A DNA stretch of 64,000 bases from Phialocephala subalpina (Eukaryota; Ascomycota; Leotiomycetes; Helotiales; Mollisiaceae). The DNA lies in assembly GCA_900073065.1 (NCBI GenBank), contig FJOG01000004.1, forward strand, positions 492,061 to 556,060. The letters are read 5' to 3'. Numbering within the stretch: the stretch's first letter is position 1; every line of letters begins with the position of its first letter. The notes beneath the pieces were generated by a model. That model saw only the letters and a program-made list of their open reading frames with translations, was not told where the DNA came from and ran no database searches. A program made the position numbers and the translations under genes. Positions 11,613 to 21,631 of this stretch are shown piece by piece.

Positions 11613-12159
11613 GGAGTTCGCTTTGAGCAGTATCTAAGGGGGAAGCAACCAATCCATTAAGACGACAAGATTCATTTGAATAAGTTGATGTGGTATGTGT
11701 TGGAGGGAAATTTAAGACCGAGTGTAGAGTGAGTGATATTGGGAAGTATTTTGGATGGGAACTTCGGGATCAAGTCTTCGGGAGTCGAGCCGAATCCGAG
11801 AGCCGAGAGTATCCCGAGAGCCGCGAAACCCGACAATATTATTGAGCTTTTTCCTTTTGTATACTATTATTCAGAAAGAAGGATTTGAACGGTCAACCTA
11901 TGCTCATATGCTGGAATTGTTCAGCGCGGAAGACGGAGAAAACAAAAAGCCTACAGTCCAGAAGAAGCAATGGCCTCAGTTGGTACAGCGAAACGCTAAC
12001 CGCATTAAGAACGAAAGCGAGGATCCAATTCGGTTAGACCAAGGGCTGCGTCCAAGAAGACGACGAGGAACGACAAGCATTCTTCCAAACCTCTGGAACG
12101 ATGGCAGGCTATAGAGTCCGTCTCCTTCTTAGTTCACCCCTGTGGTGCTAACAGCTTTT
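11613..12159. other. Intergenic region lacking the expected DUF300 5' exons
   Basis: Contains the promoter of the regulator and the stretch where the missing N-terminal exons of the next gene should be. A 119-aa ORF at 11755-12114 is polar and has no membrane segments, so it does not supply them. CTAAC and a TAG acceptor just before 12160 look like the tail of a lost intron. Confidence 0.5.
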
Positions 12160-13032
12160 AGAAATCCCAAATCTGCGTCTTCCAATTCCCCGTCATCCAA
12201 TTCCTCATGTTCATCTTAACCGAGATTACGGAAGCAACAGGGAGTTATTGCGCGACATCCATGAAACTCTATTTCGCAAGCATTTGGGTATCTGTCATCA
12301 CTGGACTCTCGACAGGAGTGGCTATCACGTCTGTTCTGCGATTTTACAAGTCGATGAAAACGAGAGTTGGGCAGCGGAAGCCGATTGCTAAGCTCCTTGC
12401 TTTCAAGTCCATCGTGGGGATCACTTGGCTTCAAAATGTGTGTTTCCCCTTGCTTCTCACCTCATGTAGTCGATCCGATCTGAGCTGACATCCAGACTTC
12501 AGATAGTATTCTCCTTCCTCACCTCATCCGGCGATCTTCACCCCTCCTCCAAACTCACCTACAAGGATCTCACAATCGCCATCCCAAACCTCGTCGTATC
12601 CTTCGAAATGGTCTTTTTCTCCCTCATCTTCCTACACGTGTACCGAACCAGCGAATACAATTTTAAGAAGGGCGCTACTGCCGTTCCTCTAGGACACGGT
12701 GGGTATTCAGGTGGGGTAATGGGCTTGGGAGCTATTGGGCAAGCTTTGAATATCAGTGATATTGTGAGGGGTATTATTGGGGCGGTTGCTGGTGGGAGAG
12801 GGAGGGGTAGTAGTGGGTTGAGTACGAAGGTTTATGGGACGGGGCAGCAAGAGGTGAGTGATTGTTGTTGAAATTGGTGGAAGGACACTGCTAATGAAAA
12901 CAGTATGATCGTGTTGAGTTGACGGCGCCGGAGAGTACGCATTATGATCCTCATCCTGAGTACCCTACGTATGAAGGCCATCACAATAGGAAGTATCCCT
13001 CACAATCCTCTTTGTCTCAGTATGGACAATGA
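12160..13032 (+). pseudogene. 5'-truncated DUF300 / organic solute transporter Ost-alpha-like gene
   Basis: Three exon-like blocks, 12160-12437, 12503-12853 and 12904-13032, splice in one frame through GT-AG introns (65 and 50 nt). They read LLQFPVIQFLMFILTEITEA, ATSMKLYFASIWVSVIT, RKPIAKLLAFKSIVG, TSSGDLHPSSKLTYKDLTIA and IPNLVVSFEMVFFSLIFLHV. These match the second half of fungal Ost-alpha (DUF300) membrane proteins, followed by a Gly-rich cytosolic tail. The first three or so membrane segments and a start are absent; the sequence upstream does not encode them. It may be a true 5' truncation, or a start much further upstream may have been lost by rearrangement. The remaining part has no stops, so the loss may be recent. 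Confidence 0.6.
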
Positions 13033-13230
13033 GTCAGAGGGCTGCAGTTCTCATGAAACGGGTCAGGAGGAATCAGAGATCAAGAGTCATGATTACTATA
13101 AACCTTACAATAACAATGCACACCCATTCATTTGCAGACTATGTGGTCCACACTTCTTCTCCTCCCTATGCATGCTCAGCTTCATTCAAATCCTTCATTT
13201 TCCTCGTGCCAAATACAGCTCGAAGTTAGA

Positions 13231-13505
13231 ATGCCGGACACTACCAGAACCAAGCCGAACCCAAACACTTTGAACAACTCTACCGCAAACAATAAAACGT
13301 CCAGTGCCCCCAACCTGAATCCGCATAAGAACTGTGGTTGCAACTGCCTCCTCGGGCACGGTTGTCGGAACCCAGTTCCTGTCAAAGGAAAGTGGTGTGA
13401 ACGATGTCGGATCGTAAGCAATACACCCTTCACGACTTTTCATTCAGGGACTGATGGCAATAGATTGGCTGTCAAGGATACTTCCCAAATAGCTCTGGTA
13501 TTTGA
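13231..13505 (+). CDS. Small Cys-rich protein, about 74 aa
   Basis: ATG at 13231 opens a polar, Asn/Thr-rich N-terminus followed by a compact Cys cluster, KNCGCNCLLGHGCRNPVP and KGKWCERCR. A GT-AG intron at 13414-13463 (50 nt) is likely and leads to a short end IIGCQGYFPNSSGI and a stop near 13505. Without splicing the frame runs to 13662 in non-protein-like sequence. Cys spacing suggests a small metal-binding or disulphide fold. There is no signal peptide. I recall similar short proteins in related fungi but cannot name a function. Confidence 0.4.
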
Positions 13506-15130
13506 GGAGAGTTGCGATTTGTTAAGCCGCTACTTGGGTTACATCGGAGGAGAGACTACGGAGAATGCGACCAAAAGTCTTGCGACTACAGGGCCTTACA
13601 GGGCATCAGTTGCTGTGCCGCTGCTGGCAGGACAGCTTCAGTACTCGGACACCCAAAGGTGACCAACTACAGGCCCCTTTAGCGACTGTACCCTTTTGCT
13701 ATAGGGGACGAAGAGCAAAGGTAGTGTACACAGATGCGATGCTGGGATCCTTCAGCGTGATAGCCTGTGGTTACAGGGCCTTCTAGAGTGTCAAGCAGTG
13801 GCTGACGCCTAAAATACAGAGCGGTACATTGGTTGAGTGCTATAGTCGCAAGACTTTTGGTACCGTTCTCCGTACTTGCCGCTGTAGATGGACTTTGGCT
13901 GTAAATGCATTGAGATCGGGAACACTTCTTTGCTTGAAAGTTCCCGATGACAAAGTAACTTCACTCACATTATTATAGAAATCATTTGATACTGTAATTA
14001 GTGGCATGAAATCTATCTTTTCGTCCCTACAAATAGTTTCTCCTTTCTTCTCCCCTTGCTTCAAGTCTCCTGCCTCAATTTCACAAAAATTGTAGCCATG
14101 GTGGAACTCGTGTATTCCACAAGAGCCGACCAAATCGATCCAAGTGATCGGGGCAGGATACTCTCGAACCGGACCTCTATGCAAAATCCTTGACCTGCCA
14201 ATTCTGGAAGTTCCGTTCCCGCATGAGAATGATAAGGCTGCTATTTAGAAATTCAAATTCATGACGGGCTTCATTAAGAAGGCGGTTAATAGGTGGTTGG
14301 CGATGTTTGGGACGGTGGGCGTCGTGATTAGCGCTTGGTGGTGGTGGAGGTAGAAACGGGAACGGTTGAGTCTGGAGATTTAGCGATGTGTATCCTGAAT
14401 TTGGAAAGGGGTCCCCTGAAAATAGCGAGTGAAGCCTGGAGAATTTTGTGAAATCAGTGATGAAAGCTTGAGCGTTGCGCTTGGCTGAATTCGGCTAGGG
14501 TGGACTTCGCTATGGTCGCTTCAGCTTCAACAATTTCTTCGCCTTTCCTTCCTTCACATCAATTAGCCTTTCTATTTTTTGCATATTGTCTCGATTGCTT
14601 TGCTTCCTCCTATTCTAGCGTGATTTATTCTTGCCCTCTCGCATTGCAACTGATTTACAGTTGTTCCAATTGCGCAAAGCTCCAGGCAGGACGTGCAGCG
14701 ATGCAGTGCTATCCAGGATTGCATTGGCTGAGCTACATAGCCACAGGTCCGTCCGTACACGATCCTTATCTCCTGCACGGTGCGGATGACCTCATGGCTG
14801 AAGAACAAAAGCGCTTGGGACCGTTTTGCTGCCAGATTTGTACTTGGAGTCTAGTAAAGGGTAGAGTAGAGCTCGGATTCAAGATACACCGACCTCGCTT
14901 ATGAGATCAGAATGGCTTTCGTCCTCGCGATACTACTTTATATCCTTTAATTTCAGCTGTCTTCCGAATTTGAATTTGAATTTGTTGCCGTACAAGGCTA
15001 CGATGCGCAGATGACTGAGGTTCGCAAGGATTGGTTGAAGGGTGCATGACCACGAGATCTTCACAACACACACTATAACTTTATTCTCCAGCCTTAGCAA
15101 TCTCAAGCCTCTTCTTCCTCAAAAATCACG
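13506..15130. other. Accessory intergenic region
   Basis: Includes the repeat relic at 13585-13820. A minus-strand ORF at 13840-14184 (114 aa, with ITWIDLVGSCGIHEFHHGYN) may be a gene fragment that I cannot identify. An ORF at 14500-14904 is hydrophobic by base composition and unconvincing. The promoter of the next HET fragment is expected just before 15131. Confidence 0.4.
13585..13820. repeat. Dispersed repeat relic, copy B
   Basis: Contains several TTACAGGG/CTACAGGC words (two within 13585-13605, others near 13665 and 13773). It also has TAGCGACTGTACCC, TGCTATAGGGGACG and CAGTGGCTGACGC in the same order as copy A near 6.5 kb. No transposase is visible. Probably an old transposon or solo end. 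Confidence 0.45.
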
Positions 15131-15501
15131 ATGGAAGCCCTAGTCGAATACAACGCAGCTCAAACATTCAAGTACGAGCCTATCACAGAATCCGATGGGA
15201 TCCGGCTTCTTGTCCTACACCCGGCCGAGAATGAGGCTGCAGAGATACGCTGCAGCCTTATCATCACAGCACTCTCGAAATGCGAGTACGAGGTCATAGA
15301 TCATTATACTGCCCTCTCGTACGTTTGGGGAGATGCGAGCAATATCAAACCCATTGAAGTCGATGGTGCTCAGGTGGAAATTACGGCCAACCTACATGAC
15401 GCGCTTCTTTATATCAGAGACCAATCGAGGCCAATCCATTTATGGCTGATGCGATATGCATATATGTCAATCGATACCGAACGAAATACCGCGGAAACTT
15501 G
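15131..15501 (+). pseudogene. HET-domain gene fragment
   Basis: The frame reads a typical HET beginning: about 60 polar residues, then YTALSYVWGD, then VEITANLHDALLYIRDQSRP. The next motif, normally WADAICINQ, is damaged: the bases for DAICI are present in another frame, and the original frame resumes at SIDTERNTAE before a TGA. Two compensating indels therefore hit the core motif. Nothing downstream to 16 kb continues the domain. HET domains trigger incompatibility cell death in filamentous ascomycetes; this fragment cannot make a full domain. It is not simply the front of the 17.6-kb HET pseudogene, because both contain the CIN motif region. Confidence 0.65.
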
Positions 15502-16091
15502 AGGATTGGACCTCTGATTTCTGAGGGGTTTCGTTTTCTGCTAGTGCGCGAATTTCACTTTTGGTAATCGCGATTTCCCCCTACCACCTAACACTTCAAG
15601 GGGAACGTATGGCAATAGTAATTCAAAGGAGAGACTCCCAGTTCAGGCGGCATACTTGCAATCTCTCATGCTTGATAACCAAGCGACCACCTAAAAAAAC
15701 ATAAAATATAAAAAAGGAGCTTCAAGTATCTAATTAATGCGCAGCTAGCCAAAGTCAGACTTGAGCCTTACTCTTAAGTAGTAACTCCTTATCAAAAATC
15801 TTAGACACAACAGAGCAGTTTCACGGGAGACTGCTGGAACCGAGTATGAATAAAAAATCGATTAGGGGTGTTGGAGTTTAAAAGAAAGCTGCGTTTTCAC
15901 GGAGGTGCCTGATCGTCCTGCCTGCGACTGTAATAAGCTACGCCAAGCACTAGTTCGGAGCCGAACATCCAAGGTTCTTAAAACGAAACATCGGATTCTT
16001 TACGAGGTACGATGATCCTTTCTGTCCAGGAAGAATAGCACGCAGAATCGAATGTCGTACCACGTCCTAGCAATATTCATAGCACTTCAGG
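15502..16091. other. Intergenic region
   Basis: No ORF or RNA feature recognised between the HET fragment and the 3' end of the secreted-protein gene. Confidence 0.5.
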
Positions 16092-16964
16092 TTATCTCAA
16101 ACTGCCAACCTCTCGCCCGTCAATCTCGTGTTTGGGCTTTCCCGTTTCATGTCCTGGTCTCGCCATGCTTGAATAAGTTGTTTGCAGTTCCGCACGCCCT
16201 TCGGCCCTGGGGCTGACATACGACGCAGTATTATCGGGCACCGCTTCCTGGTTTTGTTTCCTTAGTCGCCTCGAAGCAAGATACAGTCCCAACAAGCCCG
16301 CAATTAGGATTGCTGCAAAAAAGCCCCGACTGAAGACCCTATAACAGCACTCTTGCCTACAGGGCAGCTTGTCGCATTCACTATTCCGGTTACTGTCGTC
16401 GTTCCATATGCTGCGGTCGTACAGGTTGGTCCAATTGGGTTCGAGTGAGACTGCTGACTCGAGAAGCCTAGGGACGTGAGATTAAAAGCGAAGGAGCCAC
16501 CATTATTAATACAGCACGACGTTTCTTGCTGGTTGTTACAGCACCAACTCGAATGTAATCCGTTCCAGCACGGGTTCAACGAGTACTCCTCGAGTTGGTC
16601 TAGTTGCTTCTCAATCAGCTCAGACCTTTGTGGCAAAACATCTGCGCTGCGAAAGGAGAAACGCACTCGCACAATACTGCGGGCAGGCAGGATCCTTTCC
16701 GCTGTGATCTGTGCAGCCGACGGCGTAGATCAGAAAGTTTCCTTCCGAGGAGTCCATTCGCTGGCATAGACCGGTGCCCAAACAGATATCGGGAGGGTTC
16801 TTCCCCATGTTGCAACATGCGCTGTTAGAGCCCGAAGGAAGATTACTGGTACAAGGTTGGAAGTCGCTGGTCGCGAGGTCGCCGTTTAGCATATAGCAGG
16901 GTGAGACCGCGTTGGCGAGGAAGAAGTGGAAGGGAAAGAAGGCCAGAGCTGAGATGAAATTCAT
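16092..16964 (-). CDS. Secreted Cys-rich protein with C-terminal membrane segment; one-base frame break
   Basis: Exon 1 (16964-16673) encodes a signal peptide (MNFISALAFFPFHFF...) and a Cys-rich ectodomain (CYMLNGD, SACCNMG, CLGTGLC, CTDHSGKDPACPQY). A 73-nt intron (16672-16600, CTGAT branch) leads to exon 2, starting 16599 (LEEYSLNPCWNG, SSWCCNN, SCCINNG). After NATSCPVGKSAVIGSSVGAF the frame must shift by one base at a T6 run (A6 at 16317-16322 on the plus strand) to enter AAILIAGLLGLYLASRRLRK, a membrane segment with a basic stop-transfer, and a polar tail ending at 16092. This architecture is a common ascomycete family of unknown function, possibly wall or effector-like. As written, the protein ends QQS just before the membrane segment and would be secreted. 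Confidence 0.65.
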
Positions 16965-17580
16965 ATTGTATAGAGATATCTTGAAAGAAGCAGGGGAACG
17001 GAGAGGAGATAAAATGATGGAAACACAGCAGAGAACGAAGAATATGTAGCAAGCAGGATTAGCTACGGGCGACTGTAAGTACTAACCCGAAAAGGAAAAA
17101 AGAAAAGAAAAAGTTCTGCGTTCAGAAGGGTTTGTGGCTCATAGAGTGGTTCGATTTTGTTCTCATTTCTGGAGCTGGGCTGCTCTAGGAGAGCGTGTGG
17201 GCTAGAGCCTAGCCTAGTTATTGGCAATCCCGATTCGTTTCCAATATTGTGGAGGTGGCGCCACGAAAAATGGGCATACTTATAGCTAATTGGTGGCGTT
17301 AATTGCTGTCGTTGAATGTTCCTCTCCTGCCCCCTAAGCTGAGCATCCGGAGAATTTCCTCCGGTTTGACCTTATAGTCCAATATATGAGCCTTGTTCTC
17401 GTCAAACGCGCTCCACATTTCAGCCTCTTTCACTCTTGTCTCGGAACATCCCACTTCGTGCGACTTGACTTCCCGTTGCCACTTCGGCATTCGTCTGTGT
17501 CACACCAATAGGCGCAAGAGTGTTTTGAGGGCTGAAAGGGCTGGACTGTATGCGACGTTGGCGGCCCCTAGGAATGTGAC
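16965..17580. other. Intergenic region before HET pseudogene
   Basis: Contains the promoter of the secreted-protein gene. Between about 17510 and 17580 the plus strand reads GLYATLAAP in one frame, which may be the decayed front of the next HET gene, but the domain start motif is not recognisable. Confidence 0.4.
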
Positions 17581-19185
17581 TTGTTGACTCCGCTCCGCAG
17601 GATCGATCCGGTTTGCATCAATTAGAACGATAGCGAGGAGAAAAATCAGCAAGTCCGTATGATGGGTATGATTTATGCCACTGCGGATCATACTATCATT
17701 TATCTCGGAGCACGCGGCAACGATAGCTAGTCGAAGGATTTCCTTGGGGATGCACAATTACCTGAGCTTGCTGTTGAAATTATACGAAATTCATAGTTCA
17801 CGCGCGTTTAAGTCTTTCAAGAAATGGTGTTCTCGAAGGATCCTTGGGTTCAATATGGCCGTCGTCGGTGGAAATGGGCTTATGTCTACGACATCCTTAG
17901 AAAAGCAATAGGCCCCAAACAATTCGACCCGATCAGCAGCGATTCATCCTCCACGATACCAATTGGCGTCATAGACAGAGTCCCTACTTATGCTAGCGAA
18001 CATCTTAATCTTTGTTTTGAGCGTATCACCGAAATGGAGAATACCCGTCAACGACACCACAAATATGAAGCCAAAGGCACAGAGCTGATAAAGTTAGTGT
18101 CAGCTCGACGAGGTCTTAGGGTCACAGATCCGCGGGATATGATCTTTGCCCATACTGGTTTTGCATCCGATGGCAATGCAGAAGTGCTTCATGTTGACTA
18201 TACCAAGCAGTGGGAGAAGGTGTATACACAATATGCGCAATACTAGCTACGGAAAGACTACCATTGTCGACTACTCTTCCACGTCGAGGGGTCAGAAAAT
18301 GTCCCTACCCAGGTTGGACTTCCTTCATGGGTGCCGAATTGGAGAATGCGATTTATGCCAAGTGTACAGCCTATTCCAGTCGACGAGCCTCGAAGCTCTT
18401 GGGAGCCCGTGGGAGTGCTATACCACCTACAGTAAAAGCTAGTGGAGCCGAGATTTCAAAATAGCTTCCAGCTTTGTTTAGAAGAGCCGCCAACATTGTT
18501 GCTTCTTGGGTGTCGTCATGAAATGATTGCAAGATTCAGCGTTACTCTCTCATTTGAAAACATACCACTGGATAAAATTGCCAGCCTTTCAGACATGTTC
18601 GAAGCTATCAAAGAAGATTATACCGATTTGGAGGGGTATGTTGATGGTGCTGAATGCGTTGATGCATACACTGACATGTACAATGTCTAGCGAGAGGTCA
18701 TACAGGACGACGAGATTCTACCAGAGCTAGAGGAAAGATCACCTGATGAATCGTTCCGAAGGGTCGCATACGGAGAGTCAAAAGGTCCGTTCCCAGTCTT
18801 TGGTTTCACTGATGAGAGGAACAATGATTGGGGGTCTGCCGTATTATGGAATTTACCAACTCGAGACTCGATAGCCGATTGTCTAGTTGCCTCCTTCGAC
18901 CCACAATTTGAAAGGAGTTTTCTAGAGGGAAGACGGCTTGCACGGTTCTCGAATGGGGTTCTCGCTCTTGTGCCGGCATCCGTTCAACTCGGAGATGTTG
19001 TGATGTGTACCGATCACGGGCTTGGTTCTTGGTCCCGTGAACCGTTCCTGCTTCGTCCATGTCCTCAGCTACAAGATTCATCAGTAGATGCGATGATAAA
19101 GACTAAGGTATTAGCAGACATAGAGGCGTCCACCGATAGCGGCGACATATGGAGGCATGACATTGAGGTCGCGACGACTCCGTAG
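17581..19185 (+). pseudogene. HET-domain gene with seven in-frame TAG/TAA stops (RIP-like)
   Basis: One frame keeps HET family sequence for about 1.6 kb: RIDPVCIN, NDSEEKNQQVRMMGMIYATA, DHTIIYLGARGNDS, FTRV, VFQEMVFSKDPWVQYG, KLVSARRGLRVTDPRDMIFA, GLPSWVPNWRM and, near the end, RRLARFSNGVLALVPASVQL. It is broken by TAG 17623, TAG 17728, TAG 17794, TAA 17809, TAG 18244, TAA 18433 and TAG 18688. By family pattern, 17623 replaces Gln (CINQ) and 17794 and 17809 replace the Trp residues of PWFTRVWVFQE. No frameshift is needed. Only TAA/TAG occur internally, as expected from CpA-to-TpA changes on either strand. Short intact ORFs inside are pieces of this frame. The 5' end is not resolved. Confidence 0.8.
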
Positions 19186-19748
19186 AGCATTGCACATTCA
19201 TTGGCCCCACATTCATGCAAGGGCTTGAGTTTCTTGAGGCGACGTCACGCTACAGGATAGGTGAGCAGGACTTTAAGGATGAGAGAGAAAAGGAATACAC
19301 GCTCTTGCCGATGACAATCTATGCCATTCATTGAGGGGTTGGCTGCTCTTAATGGTGGCCGGAGATGGAGAAACACGAGCGAAGAGTGAGCTCTGCCACT
19401 TCGGCAGGTCTGTAGGACGTCTGTCAACAATGGACCTACCCAGTACATACATACCTGTGTATTCTGATGCAACTATCATCATCTCCTTCTTCCTATTATG
19501 GAGCTTGCTCCTACCTCATTATCCTCCAAGCAATCTAGGTCAGATAACAGGATGTTTGTGATGAGGAACGTGGCTCTGCCCAACATGTCTGGACTTCTTC
19601 TATGCGTGATCTTAATTCGAGGCGGATTTCAAGATTACAAAATTCAAGATGTCCAAACAAACCCACCTATCGCACATCTTACCCACCATCCATCCCCCCC
19701 TCCCCCCTTCCTAGTCTCATCCTCATCCTCATTCCCAAACAACCGCTC
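19186..19748. other. Intergenic region
   Basis: Only unrecognised short ORFs. C-rich tracts on the plus strand around 19680-19900 reflect the 3' end of the following minus-strand gene. Confidence 0.4.
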
Positions 19749-20771
19749 TCAAAACTGCACCCCATTACACAATGCCCCATCAACAACCAAATTCCCCCCA
19801 CTAACAAACCCCGCCCTTTCACTCGCAACCCAAACGACAGCATCAGCAACCTCACTCGCCTTCCCCATTCTCCCCATCGGATTCTTCCCCATTTGACTCT
19901 TAAATAGTTCAGGATTATCTTTCTCGATGGAACCCCAGACGCCGTCGGCGATGTAGATGTTTCCTGGAGAGACGGTGTTGGCTCGGATGGATTTGGCGGC
20001 GAGGGCGTGGGCTAGTTGGGATGTGTAGTGGACGGGGAGGGGTTAGTGGTGTGGTTTTGGGAGGAGGGGTGGGTGAGAGGTAAGGAGATGTGAGAATTTT
20101 ATTGATGCGGAAGGATGGAAAAGGGGAGGGGAGGAACAGAGGGACGAAGAAAGGTTGCTTACTCAAGGCGGCTTTGAGGGCGCCGTATGGTGAGGGGGCC
20201 GTGAAGTCTACATCCCGGCCGGAGACGGAGGAGATTGTTACTATACTGCCTTTGGACTTCTCCAGATATGGTAATGCTGAGTTGATCAAGGCAACGGTAC
20301 CCATCATATCGGTTTGGTAAGCTGTTTGCCATGCAGCAGCATCGTTGGTCACTGAGATAGACGAGACGTTCGAGACTACGATATCGATTCGCTTCTCTAT
20401 CTCGAAAATGTCGTTGATCCAGGCATCGATCTCATGTGGTACAGTAACATCTATCTTGCGACCGTCGGCACGGGCAGTTTTGGGGGCTTCTTGGAGTGCT
20501 GCGAAGTATTCGTGGGCGGCGAAGAGGGCTTTTTCATCTCGACCACAGAAGTGGACGATTGCTCCTTCTTCGAGGCTGGAGACAGTTAGCTTCTGGATTT
20601 TTCATCGCAAGGTAAGAGTAGTTAGTATCTTCAATGACACGACTTACAAACCTTGACAGATGGCACGTCCTATGCCTTTTGATCCGCCTGGGAGAAATTA
20701 GTGAAGAGGGGCAATGAGGGTAGGTACAAACCTGTGATAACGACTACCTTTCCTTCTAGGCCGAGCTTCAT
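19749..20771 (-). CDS. Short-chain dehydrogenase/reductase, 251 aa, four exons
   Basis: Exons on the minus strand: 20771-20732, 20687-20648, 20575-20163 and 20011-19749, total 756 nt. The Rossmann motif VVVITGGSKGIGRAI spans exons 1-2. Exon 3 has FLEEGAIVHFCGRD, SSVSGRD and the catalytic YGALK. Exon 4 has SIRANTVSPG and a C-terminus ending GGNLVVDGALCNGVQF. This is a classical NAD(P)-dependent SDR; the substrate is unknown. Intron 2 has a TACTAAC branch site. Intron 3 is odd: the only AG (CTAG at 20012-20015) lies inside sequence that still looks coding (HYTSQLA), so the predicted protein loses about seven residues usually present after the active site. The usual NNAG motif appears as SNVS. 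Confidence 0.75.
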
Positions 20772-21631
20772 CCTTGAAGTTATACCTTGGCTCTGTGATA
20801 GCAATTCGAAAACAATTATATGTCAAATGGTCAGATGAGAGCTTTGGACATTCTTGAATGTCTATAAAGCAGCTCTTATCTGCATCTGTTAATCGGCAAT
20901 AGTGGGGTGACGTCGACATCTTCAGCAAATCAACTGCCGAAGGTATAAATGCCGCATAAAACAACTGACTTGGGCTTCATATTATTTTGCTGCAATTAGG
21001 TTTGGAAATTGGAGGCTGTTGCGCTGCAGGCCATCTGTTCAAGATCGTTTCGTGAAAAGGGGGTATTTTCCTTCCTTCTTTTCTAACGGATGTGCTCGCT
21101 AAGTAAGGGGGTGCTGCAGGCTCTTCATCCCAAAAGTTCAGGGTGTCTCCCCACAGATTTAGACTACTTGTCGCTAAATCTCCAGGCAGGTTAGGCAAGG
21201 TACTGTAGCCTCATGGCTCGAGGTTGGGACGAAGTTACAAACGTTGGCATCACCACGTACAATCAAGACTCTCGAAAAGTCCCAATCCAACTTGAGCATT
21301 GATGTGCAACTCTTACATTTCTATGGATTGGTTTGCGGCAGGCTTGATCTATGTTTTGTTACTTCTACAGAAAGCCATGAGTTGACGATCCATTGATTAT
21401 GCAAAGCAACGTAGAAGAATCTAGGCCCGATCCGTTATCATCAAAACGCAAATCCCTCCATCGCGCTTCATAGCCCAGTCAATAATCTTCGTGATCATAC
21501 AGCGCCAATATTGTATCCTATCCATCCCGACCACCCCATGCAAACAAAAATCAACGAAAAGCAAATCATGCTAAGACAGGCAGACGAAAAATGTACAAGA
21601 AAATCCCCCAACTTTGCGCGCCTACTCGGCT
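20772..21631. other. Intergenic region
   Basis: Holds the SDR promoter and the 3' flank of the F-box/LRR gene. No gene recognised. Confidence 0.5.

Noticed and set aside
11881..11905. tRNA T-loop-like word (GTTCAAATCC on the minus strand)
   Set aside because: The flanking bases do not form a T-stem and no D- or anticodon arm is present.
14500..14904. 134-aa hydrophobic ORF as a membrane protein
   Set aside because: Cys/Ser/Leu bias looks like T/C-rich non-coding DNA; no domain or splice partner found.
15131..19185. One HET gene split by insertion of the secreted-protein gene
   Set aside because: Both halves contain the CIN motif region, so they are two different HET copies rather than one interrupted gene.
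7111..20771. Secondary-metabolite cluster built from the dioxygenase, zinc-cluster regulator, transporter and SDR
   Set aside because: There is no backbone enzyme (PKS, NRPS, terpene synthase), the transporter is truncated, and pseudogenes and repeats separate the genes.
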